Shown in pieces: positions 41,718 to 51,885 of a DNA stretch of 64,000 nt. Position 1 is the first letter of the stretch. Every line of letters starts with the position of its first letter. The DNA is from Bog-532 sp963720945 (GTDB taxonomy: Bacteria > Actinomycetota > Actinomycetes > Streptosporangiales > Streptosporangiaceae): positions 72,068 to 136,067 of the forward strand of contig CAVRHH010000012.1 of NCBI GenBank assembly GCA_963720945.1, in the 5' to 3' direction. The notes below the pieces were generated by a model. It was given only the letters and a program-made list of their open reading frames with translations, was not told where the DNA came from and searched no databases. The translations under genes were made by a program, and so were the position numbers.

Positions 41718-42797
41718 TCAGGAACGGGTCAGCCAGCCGCGCATCCGCTCCTCGCAGGCGGCGATCTTCGGGATCTCGACGTACTCATCAGGGGTGTGCG
41801 CGATCTCGGAGATTCCCGGGCCGTAGTTGACGGCCGGGATGCCGAGCTCCGCGAACCGCGCGACATCGGTCCAGCCGAGTTTGGCCCGCGGCGCACCGCC
41901 GACGGCCGCGGCGAACGAGGCGGCCGGTCCCTGATCCAGGCCCGGCCTGGCCCCGGGAGCGACGTCCACGATGGCGACCTCCCAGCCACTGAAGACCTCG
42001 CGGAGGTGCTGTTCGGCGGCGGCGGCGTCCCGGTCCGGCGCGAACCGGTAGTTGACGGTGACCACGCACCGGTCCGGGATCACGTTGCCGGCCACGCCGC
42101 CGGTGATGCCGACCGCGTTCAGTCCCTCGTGGTAGCGCAGGCCGTCGACCTCGGGCTGGCGTGGCTCGTAGCGGCGCAAGATGTCGATGATCCGGCCCGC
42201 CTCATGAATGGCGTTACGGCCCATCCAGGACCGGGCACTGTGCGCGCGCCGGCCGGCCGCGGTGACCTCGGCGCGCATGGTGCCCTGGCAGCCGCCCTCG
42301 ATCTCACACCCGCTTGGCTCCATCAGCACCGCGAAGTCACCGGCGAGCAGCCCGGGGTTGCTCCGGCTGAGCCGGCCCAGGCCGTTCCGCGCCGCCTCGA
42401 CCTCCTCGCAGTCGTAGAACACGTAGGTGACGTCGCGCACCGGCTCGGGCACGCTGGCCGCGAGCCGGAGCTGGACCGCGACGCCGGCCTTCATGTCCGT
42501 GGTCCCGCAGCCGTAGAGCCGGTCCTGGGCGGACGCGGGGTCACGCTCGACGCGGGAGGGGAGATTTCCGGCGACCGGAACGGTGTCGATGTGGCCGGCC
42601 AGGATGACGCGCTGCCCGCGGCCCAGGCCGGTGCGCGCGACGATGGAATTGCCGTCACGGTACACGGCCAGATGGGGCAGCGCGCGCAGGGCGCTCTCGA
42701 TCGCGCCGGCAAGGACGGCTTCGTCACCGCTCACCGAGGGGACGTCGACGATGCTCGCGGTGAGCGCGGCCGCGTCGGCAGACAGGTCCAGTTCCAC
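41718..42797 (-). CDS. dapE: Succinyl-diaminopimelate desuccinylase (M20 family)
   Basis: 359 residues. Cleaves succinyl-LL-diaminopimelate in the lysine/cell-wall precursor pathway. M20 motifs are VILAGHIDTVPVAGN (zinc His/Asp), YGCGTTDMKAGVA (bridging Asp), VFYDCEEVEAARNG (catalytic Glu pair), LMEPSGCEIEGGCQG, the lid domain GNVIPDRCVVTVNYRFAPDR and the closing His near ISEIAHTPDEYV. Length and motif order fit actinobacterial DapE closely. ATG 42797 begins MELDLSADAAAL, as in that group. It is divergent from an aminotransferase remnant that may be what is left of a partner pathway gene (inference). Confidence 0.9.
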   Translation of the reverse strand: MELDLSADAAALTASIVDVPSVSGDEAVLAGAIESALRALPHLAVYRDGNSIVARTGLGRGQRVILAGHIDTVPVAGNLPSRVERDPASAQDRLYGCGTTDMKAGVAVQLRLAASVPEPVRDVTYVFYDCEEVEAARNGLGRLSRSNPGLLAGDFAVLMEPSGCEIEGGCQGTMRAEVTAAGRRAHSARSWMGRNAIHEAGRIIDILRRYEPRQPEVDGLRYHEGLNAVGITGGVAGNVIPDRCVVTVNYRFAPDRDAAAAEQHLREVFSGWEVAIVDVAPGARPGLDQGPAASFAAAVGGAPRAKLGWTDVARFAELGIPAVNYGPGISEIAHTPDEYVEIPKIAACEERMRGWLTRS

Positions 42798-42915
42798 CCG
42801 CGCAGCCTAATCGGATGCCCGGCCGCCCGCCGCGCCGGCCGCCCGCCGCGGCCGGCCGCCCGCCGCGCTGGTCCTGCCGCCGCGACCCGCGCGGGGCGGC
42901 AGGTGGCCGCACGGC

Positions 42916-43110
42916 ATGGGTGTGCTGCCGGGCAGCGCATTCGGTGACGACCCGCGGGCGCTGCGGCTGCGCGTGGCCACCGGCCTGCTCTACGGCGAGA
43001 CCGACGCCCAGCGCAAGGCGGCCCTGGCGGCGGCCGACGCCCGGGAGCTGCCCTGGGTGGCGGCGTCGCTGGCCCGGATCGGGGAGGCACTCGGCGAGCT
43101 CACCGGGTGA
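42916..43110 (+). pseudogene. Aminotransferase C-terminal fragment
   Basis: 64 residues: GVLPGSAFGDDPRALRLRVA, TGLLYGETDAQRKAALAAAD, LPWVAASLARIGEALGEL. This is the end of a class I/II PLP aminotransferase, including the conserved Arg-containing VRL/LRLRVA strand. The catalytic Lys and the whole PLP domain are missing, and upstream DNA (42830-42915) is GC-repetitive with only a few in-frame residues (GRWPHG). A truncated gene or a very short residual protein; not functional as an aminotransferase. Confidence 0.65.
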
Positions 43111-43196
43111 CCGCCGGACCCGGCGGGCGTGCGGTGAGCCCGTTCGGGAAATTTCCGGACTTACGTGGACCCGGACGCCTCCGGGCCATGGAATCC

Positions 43197-44111
43197 TCAT
43201 CGCGCGTCGAGCGGCTGCAGTTCCGGGCGCTTGGGCGGCACGTTATCGCCCGACGATCGCCCGGTCAGCCGGCGCTGGACCCACGGCATCGCGTACTCCA
43301 CCGCCCACCGGGTGTCCTGCTGGCGCGCGTTCACCCAGGCCAGGCCGCGACGCGATGCGCTGTGGGCGCTCTGCACCCTGTTCCGGAGCCGGGTGACGGC
43401 CAGGCTGGCCGCGGAAGCCTCGGCCGCAGCGACGGCGGCGGCCCCCGCGACCGGGCGCGGGATTTGGCCCGGGCGGGGCACGTCCGGCAGCGGGTCCCGC
43501 CAGTCCGCGGTGACCGGCACCCCGATCGTCTCGGCGGTGAACAGCGCGACCTTCTGGTGGCCTTCGGCGGTGAGGTGCAGCCGGTCGGAGCTCCACATCC
43601 GGCGGTCGCGCAGCGCCGGCATGGACCACAGGTCCACCAGGTCACACTCCCGGGCGGCGGCGATCGTGCGCAGATGCATGTTGTAGGCGGCCACCTTGCC
43701 GCGCACCATCCGGATGACGGGGAACGCGGACGGGTCGAACCCGGTGAACAGCAGCACCCGGCAGCCGGCCGCGCGCAGGCCCGCCACGCACTCGTCGAAT
43801 ACCGCGGCGAGCGCGTCGGGATCGGTGCCCGGCCGCAGGATGTCGTTGCCGCCGGCGGCGATGCTGATCAGGTCGGGCGCCATGCTGATGGCCCACGGGG
43901 CCTGCTCCCCGGCCACGTGGCGCAGCAGCTTGCCGCGCACCGCCAGGTTGGCGTAGCGCAGACCTGGCTGGTGGGCCGCCAGCAGGTCGGCGAACCGGTC
44001 GGCCCAGCCTCGGAAGCCGCCGCCCGGCAGCCGGTCGTTCAGCCCTTCGGTGAAGCTGTCACCGATCGCAACGAATGTGCCGATCCTCTCGGCCGCAGCA
44101 GATCCACCCAT
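43197..44111 (-). CDS. SGNH/GDSL-family hydrolase
   Basis: 304 residues. Block I is VAIGDSFTEGLNDRLPGGG (nucleophile Ser), block II has RYANLAVRGK (Gly), block III is SIAAGGNDIL (Asn) and block V is SSDRLHLTAEGHQKVALF (Asp-x2-His). The fold hydrolyses acyl esters of lipids, sugars or cell-wall polymers. There is no signal peptide, so the enzyme appears intracellular. The last 90 or so residues (after PRPVAGAAAV) are outside the fold and include a basic region. Divergent from the HAD gene. Confidence 0.9.
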   Translation of the reverse strand: MGGSAAAERIGTFVAIGDSFTEGLNDRLPGGGFRGWADRFADLLAAHQPGLRYANLAVRGKLLRHVAGEQAPWAISMAPDLISIAAGGNDILRPGTDPDALAAVFDECVAGLRAAGCRVLLFTGFDPSAFPVIRMVRGKVAAYNMHLRTIAAARECDLVDLWSMPALRDRRMWSSDRLHLTAEGHQKVALFTAETIGVPVTADWRDPLPDVPRPGQIPRPVAGAAAVAAAEASAASLAVTRLRNRVQSAHSASRRGLAWVNARQQDTRWAVEYAMPWVQRRLTGRSSGDNVPPKRPELQPLDAR

Positions 44112-44254
44112 ATCTTCCTATGATGCCAGCCCAGGTTCGATGGCCGGTCAAACCGGACAGCCGTCCGGGCCGTGATAGCGGCCTGGCCGGGGTTCCGCGG
44201 GCGCCCGGGGTGTCCGGGCGGACGTCGCGCACGGGGTACGGGCACACTGTTCGC

Positions 44255-44959
44255 ATGACCTCTTCGGTGGCGTATACCGAATCACCCGCTCCGTCCTTCC
44301 TCTTCGATCTGGACGGCACGCTGATCGACAGCGTGTACCAGCACGTCATCGCCTGGCGGGCGGCGCTCGCCGGGATGGACATCGATCTGTCCGTGTGGCG
44401 CATTCACCGCCGCATCGGCATGAGCGGCGGCCTGTTCGTCTCGGCGCTGCTGCGTGAGACGGGGCTGTCGCTGTCGCGGGAGGAGATCGAGCGCCTGCAG
44501 CGGGCGCATGCCGACGAGTACCGGGCCCAGATGGATTCGGTGCTGCCGCTGCCCGGAGCCTCCGACCTGCTGGGCGCGCTTACCGAGCGCGGCGTCAAGT
44601 GGGCCATCGCGACGAGCGGGAACGCGGTGACGGCCCGGCCGGCCCTGAAGCTGCTCGGCCTGCCGGAAAACACCACGATGGTCACCCGGGACCTGGTGCG
44701 CCACGCCAAGCCCGATCCGGACCTGTTCCTGGCCGCGGCCGCCCTGCTGGAGGTGGATCCGCGCCAGGCGATGGTGGTCGGCGACAGCGTGTGGGACCTG
44801 CTCGCGGCGCGGCGGGCCGGGGCCCTCGGCGTCGGCCTGCTGTCCGGCGGATACGGCCGGGAGGAACTCGAGCGGGCCGGGGCGTTCCGGGTCTACAGCG
44901 ACCCGGCCGACCTGCTGACCAGGCTCGACGAGCTTGGCGTGCGGGGGTACGAGGACTGA
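44255..44959 (+). CDS. HAD-family phosphatase
   Basis: 234 residues. Motif I is FLFDLDGTLIDSV with the nucleophile Asp, the helical cap (LSVWRIHRRIGMSGGLFVSA) follows, motif II is AIATSGNAV, motif III is HAKPDPDLFLAAAALL and motif IV is AMVVGDSVWDLLAAR. It resembles beta-phosphoglucomutase/phosphoglycolate-phosphatase-like members. ATG 44255 is chosen because upstream codons show no family features. The substrate is unknown. It is a single gene divergent from the SGNH hydrolase. Confidence 0.9.
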   Translation: MTSSVAYTESPAPSFLFDLDGTLIDSVYQHVIAWRAALAGMDIDLSVWRIHRRIGMSGGLFVSALLRETGLSLSREEIERLQRAHADEYRAQMDSVLPLPGASDLLGALTERGVKWAIATSGNAVTARPALKLLGLPENTTMVTRDLVRHAKPDPDLFLAAAALLEVDPRQAMVVGDSVWDLLAARRAGALGVGLLSGGYGREELERAGAFRVYSDPADLLTRLDELGVRGYED

Positions 44960-45160
44960 GGACACGGCCGGCCCGGATCTCCTTCCCGGCCCGCCCGGGC
45001 TGCGTTCCGGCCGGCCGGGCCGCCTTCCGGCCACGGCGCGGCGCGCAGCACGCATCCGTAAGATGCGGTGGCGTTAGAAGTCCGTCAGGACGGTACCCGC
45101 GCACGGCAAACGCGAGGTTAGATGGACTAGGTCCGGTAAGAGAGCAGGAGGCGATGTGCC

Positions 45161-45709
45161 GTGTCCGGGGTGCGGCGAGTCTTCGCTGGCGTGCATGGTT
45201 CCCTCGGCAGCCTGCAGGCGCTGCGCTTCGCGGCGAACGAGGCCCGGAACCGGGACGCGCGGCTCGTGCCGGTCATCGCCTGGATTCCGCCGGGCGGTGA
45301 TCTCGCTGAGCGGCGGCAGCCCAATCTTCAGCTCCGCAAGCTCTGGCGGGACGCGGCCCAGGAACGGCTCTGGGATGCCTTCGACCGCGGGCTCGGCGGC
45401 TTGCCCGCGGACCTGAGCATCGAGGCGCTCGTCGTCCGCGGCCCGGCCGGCCCGGTCCTGGTGGACTGCGCCAAAGATCCCGACGACCTTCTCGTCGTCG
45501 GCACGGGCGCCCGGGGCCTGCGGCGGGTGTTCCGCCGTTCGGCCAGCCGCTACTGCCTCGCGCACGCCCGCTGCCCGGTGATCGCCGTCCCGCCGTCGGC
45601 GCTGATGGAAGAAACGAGCCACGGCCGGCACCGCTGGCCGCGCAAGCAGCGCTCCCCCGCCCTCGACCACCCCGAGGCCTGGCTCCGCTCACGCGGGGCC
45701 CAGCCCTGA
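45161..45709 (+). CDS. Universal stress protein family protein
   Basis: 182 residues. The UspA fold is recognisable from RRVFAGVHGSLGSLQALRFA at the N-terminus, ARLVPVIAWIPPGGD, and the nucleotide-loop region DLLVVGTGARGLRRVFRRSA plus CLAHARCPVIAVPP at the C-terminus (Gly-x2-Gly-x9-Ser-like). A basic 30-residue tail extends beyond the domain. GTG 45161 follows AGGAGG at about 45148. Usp proteins bind ATP and aid survival under stress; the particular signal is not known. Confidence 0.88.
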   Translation: MSGVRRVFAGVHGSLGSLQALRFAANEARNRDARLVPVIAWIPPGGDLAERRQPNLQLRKLWRDAAQERLWDAFDRGLGGLPADLSIEALVVRGPAGPVLVDCAKDPDDLLVVGTGARGLRRVFRRSASRYCLAHARCPVIAVPPSALMEETSHGRHRWPRKQRSPALDHPEAWLRSRGAQP

Positions 45710-45730
45710 CCGCACCGGGCCGGGGCAGCG

Positions 45731-45982
45731 TCAATCTGCGGCGGGCGCTTCGGCCAGGCGCCGGAGCAGGGCCGCGATGCGGTCGCTGTCCGTGCCCGTC
45801 TCGGTGACCGGGCGGAAGAACCTCGCGCCGGCCCGCTCAACTTCGGTGATGGCCTGCAGCGCCACCTTCGTCCCCTGCGGGGTGATGCGCAGGCGACGGG
45901 CCCGGGTGTCCGCCGGATCGATCTCCCGCTCCACCAGGCCCTTGGCTTCGAGCGTCAAGACGGCGGCGCATGCCGGGTGCAC
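45731..45982 (-). pseudogene. MarR-family regulator, N-terminus lost
   Basis: 83 residues carrying only the wing and C-terminal dimer helices: LTLEAKGLVEREIDPADTRA, RRLRITPQGTKVALQAITEV. The recognition helix and N-terminal dimer arm are missing, and the frame begins (GTG 45982) inside a 44-bp repeat unit, which suggests repeat-linked truncation. It cannot bind DNA in the normal way. Neighbouring repeat copies contain an operator-like dyad. Confidence 0.75.
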
Positions 45983-46072
45983 GTGTTGTGTAACGTAGCG
46001 TCACGGCGGGCGCATGCGGGGTGCATAGGTTGTGTAACGTAGCGTCACGGCGGGCGCATGCCCGGTGCATGG
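45967..46072. repeat. 44-bp direct repeats with operator-like dyad
   Basis: Two nearly identical 44-bp units (45985-46028 and 46029-46072) plus an earlier partial copy of the unit's end (CGCATGCCGGGTGCA, 45967-45981). Each full unit holds GTAACGTAGCGTCAC, a dyad with one mismatch. The repeats abut the truncated MarR start and lie about 190 bases ahead of the kdp operon, so they may be duplicated MarR operators. Confidence 0.8.
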
Positions 46073-46264
46073 ATTCTGTTAGGAAGCCGGAGTGCGCCGT
46101 ATAGGTCCTGTTTAGACCGGCCTCTCCCGTTGCCGGGCGCGGTTCTATTGCCTTGGCCGGGGCTGAACGAGGGCTCTGATCACCGTCTGAGGCCGCGGGC
46201 CGGGCATTCCCGGCCACCTCCTCCTGGCCCGCCGTTCAGCGTGGTTCCCACCTTAGGAGTGGCC

Positions 46265-46354
46265 GTGAATGACCTTCTATACGTGGCCGTGACGATTGTC
46301 GTCTTCGCCCTGCTCATCCTCCTCGTCAAGGGGGTCGAGTGGCTTGAGCGCTGA
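46265..46354 (+). CDS. 29-residue single-helix membrane protein ahead of kdpF
   Basis: GTG 46265 encodes VNDLLYVAVTIVVFALLILL followed by VKGVEWLER-stop: one transmembrane helix and a charged end. A purine-rich TTAGGAG (46253-46259) precedes it. It overlaps the next small ORF by 11 bases. Its place and size suggest an accessory peptide of the Kdp pump, like KdpF itself. No direct family evidence. Confidence 0.6.
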   Translation: MNDLLYVAVTIVVFALLILLVKGVEWLER

Positions 46355-46433
46355 GAACTGGGTCGGCCTGATCACGGCCGTCATCCTCACCGTTTACCTC
46401 GTCTACGCCCTCGTCCGACCGGAGAAATTCTGA
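46344..46433 (+). CDS. kdpF: K+-transporting ATPase subunit KdpF
   Basis: 29 residues from TTG 46344: MSAENWVGLITAVILTVYLV, then YALVRPEKF-stop. The single helix ending in YALVRPEKF is the KdpF hallmark (usually YLLxALLRPExF). KdpF stabilises the KdpFABC complex in the membrane. The stop overlaps the kdpA start (TGATG). A non-AUG start and overlap with the previous ORF suggest translational coupling. Confidence 0.85.
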   Translation: MSAENWVGLITAVILTVYLVYALVRPEKF

Positions 46434-48093
46434 TGAGCAGTTCCCTCGCGGGCGTGCTGCAGATCGTGCTCCTGGTCGCCGCGCTCGCGGTCTGCTACAA
46501 GCCGCTCGGCGACTACATCGCGGGTATCTTCACCAGCGACAAGCACCTGCGGCCTGAGCGGGCTTTCTACCGCATGATGGGCATCGACCCGTCCGCGGAC
46601 CAGCGCTGGGGCACTTATGCCCGCAGCATGCTGGCGTTTTCCGGGGTCAGCGTGCTGTTCCTCTACCTCATCGAGCGGGTACAGCACTGGCTGCCGTACG
46701 CCAACGGCAACACGAACGTCCCCCCGGCCCTGGCGTGGAACACGGCCGCGTCCTTCGTCACCAACACCAACTGGCAGAACTACTCCGGCGAGTCCACGAT
46801 GGGCTACGTCACCCAGATGTCGGGGCTCGCGGTGCAGAACTTCGTGTCGGCCGCGGTGGGCATCGTGGTCGTTATCGCGCTGATCCGCGGGTTCATGCGG
46901 AAAAAAACCGACCGGCTCGGCAACTTCTGGGTCGACCTGACCCGGGTGGTCGTGCGGCTGCTGCTGCCGTTCTCGGTGATCGGCGCGATCATCCTGATGG
47001 CGACCGGCGTGATCGACAACTTCACTACCACGCACCTGATCCACTCGCTGGCCGGCGCCCAGCAGACCATGGTCGGCGGCCCGGTGGCCTCGCAGGAGGT
47101 CATCAAGGAGATGGGCAACAACGGGGGCGGCTTCTTCAACGCCAACTCCGCGCACCCGTTCGAGAACCCGAACCCGTTCAGCAACTGGTTCGAGATCTTC
47201 CTGCTGCTGGTGATCCCGTTCGCGCTGCCGCGCACGTTCGGCAAGATGGTCGGCGACAACCGGCAGGGTTACCTGCTGGTTGTCGTCATGGCCGTGCTGT
47301 GGCTGGCGGCCGTCGGCGGCATCAGCTTCTTCGAATGGCAGCACGCGGGTACCGCGCTGCAGGCCGCGCACGGCGCGATGGAAGGCAAGGAAGTCAGGTT
47401 CGGCATCCCGGGCTCGTCCCTGTTCGCCGGGTCCACGACCGTCACCTCGACCGGAGCGGTGAACTCCTTCCACGACTCCTTCACCGCCTTCGGCGGCGGC
47501 ATCGCCCTGTTCGACCTCATGCTCGGCGAGGTTGTGCCCGGCGGCGTCGGCGCCGGCCTGTACGGCATGCTCATGCTGGCCGTACTCACCGTGTTCCTCG
47601 GCGGCCTGATGGTCGGCCGGACGCCGGAATACATCGGCAAGAAGATCCGGCCCACCGAGATGAAGTGGGCTGCCGCCTACATCCTGGCGACACCATTCTC
47701 AGCGCTCATCGGCGCCGCGATCTCGCTGGGGTTCAAGACCCCGCGCGCGTCGATCCTCAACTCCGGCCCGCACGGCCTGACCGAGATCGTCTACGCGTTC
47801 ACGTCGATGGCGAACAACAACGGCTCGGCGTTCGCCGGCCTGACCACGGATACCACCTGGTACAACACGGCCGGCGGGGTTGTCATGCTGGTCGCCCGAT
47901 TCGCGCCCATGGTGTTCGTGCTCGCGCTCGGCGGCACGCTGGCCAGGCAGCAGCCGGTACCGGCAAGCGCCGGAACCCTGGAGACCCACAAGCCGCTGTT
48001 CGCCGGCCTGCTCATCGGCGTGATCATCATCCTGGTCGGCCTGACCTATTTCCCCGCGCTCGCGCTGGGGCCGTTCGCTGAAGGGCTGCACTG

Positions 48094-48094
<1 letters not shown>
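46433..48094 (+). CDS. kdpA: K+-transporting ATPase subunit A
   Basis: 553 residues with ten or so helices; the channel-like subunit that selects K+. Conserved signature EMGNNGGGFFNANSAHPFEN sits in the second filter loop, with filter-like Gly segments also at TNTNWQNYSGESTMGYVTQM and TSMANNNGSAFAGL. Length is typical. The start overlaps kdpF and the stop overlaps kdpB, so kdpFAB is one coupled unit. Confidence 0.97.
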
Positions 48095-50244
<2,150 letters not shown>

Positions 50245-50249
50245 TCCAC

Positions 50250-50882
50250 GTGAACCGTCTTCCCGCACTCGTGCGCCAGCACATCGCCGCGTTCCGCGCG
50301 CTGCTGGTCTTCACGGTGCTGTGCGGCATCGTCTACCCCGTCGTCATGTTCGGCGTCGCCCAGGTGGCCTTCCACGGGTCAGCCAACGGGTCGCTGGTCA
50401 GCTACAACGGCAAGGTCGTCGGGTCCAGCCTGCTGTGCCAGGAGTTCGTGGACGCCAAGGGCAACCCGCTGCCGCAGTACTTCCAGCCGCGGCCGTCCAA
50501 CGCGGTGAACGCGGCGTCCAAGACCGACTACGGCTGCGACGCCGGCTTCTCCGCCGCCTCCAACCTCGGGCCGAACAACTCGACGCTGCTCCAGCTCGTC
50601 AACCAGCGGCGGACCGCGGTCGCGAAGTTCAACGGCGTCAGCCCGGCCAGCGTGCCGCCGGACGCGGTGACCGCATCCGGGTCGGGCCTCGACCCGGACA
50701 TCTCCCCGCAGTACGCCTACCTGCAGGTGAACCGGGTCGCGAAGGCCCGGCACCTGGCTCCGTCTGCCGTCCGGGCGCTGGTCACGGCCAACGTGCAGGG
50801 CCGGACGCTCGGTTTCCTCGGCGAGCCGAGGGTGGACGTGCTCAACCTCAACATCGCGCTCGACAAGCTGTCGAGCCGGTGA
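50250..50882 (+). CDS. kdpC: K+-transporting ATPase subunit C
   Basis: 210 residues. One N-terminal helix (ALLVFTVLCGIVYPVVMFGV) and a periplasmic domain with the family motifs YFQPRPSNAVN, SASNLGPNNSTL (here SAASNLGPNNSTL), VPPDAVTASGSGLDPDISPQ and AYLQVNRVAKAR. GTG 50250 has AGGTGA six bases upstream; GTG 50241 overlaps the kdpB stop and is an equal alternative. KdpC is needed for K+-dependent activity. Confidence 0.96.
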   Translation: MNRLPALVRQHIAAFRALLVFTVLCGIVYPVVMFGVAQVAFHGSANGSLVSYNGKVVGSSLLCQEFVDAKGNPLPQYFQPRPSNAVNAASKTDYGCDAGFSAASNLGPNNSTLLQLVNQRRTAVAKFNGVSPASVPPDAVTASGSGLDPDISPQYAYLQVNRVAKARHLAPSAVRALVTANVQGRTLGFLGEPRVDVLNLNIALDKLSSR

Positions 50883-50895
50883 GCGGGAGGACACG

Positions 50896-51771
<876 letters not shown>

Positions 51772-51885
51772 CGGCCGCCTGAGGTGCGGAATCACCAGGC
51801 CGCCGGGCGCGGTTCAATAGGAGCAGACGGCGCGGGCGGCGGGGGCGGCCAGCACCGGGATATGAGGAGAGGGCGGGCGCCGGAC

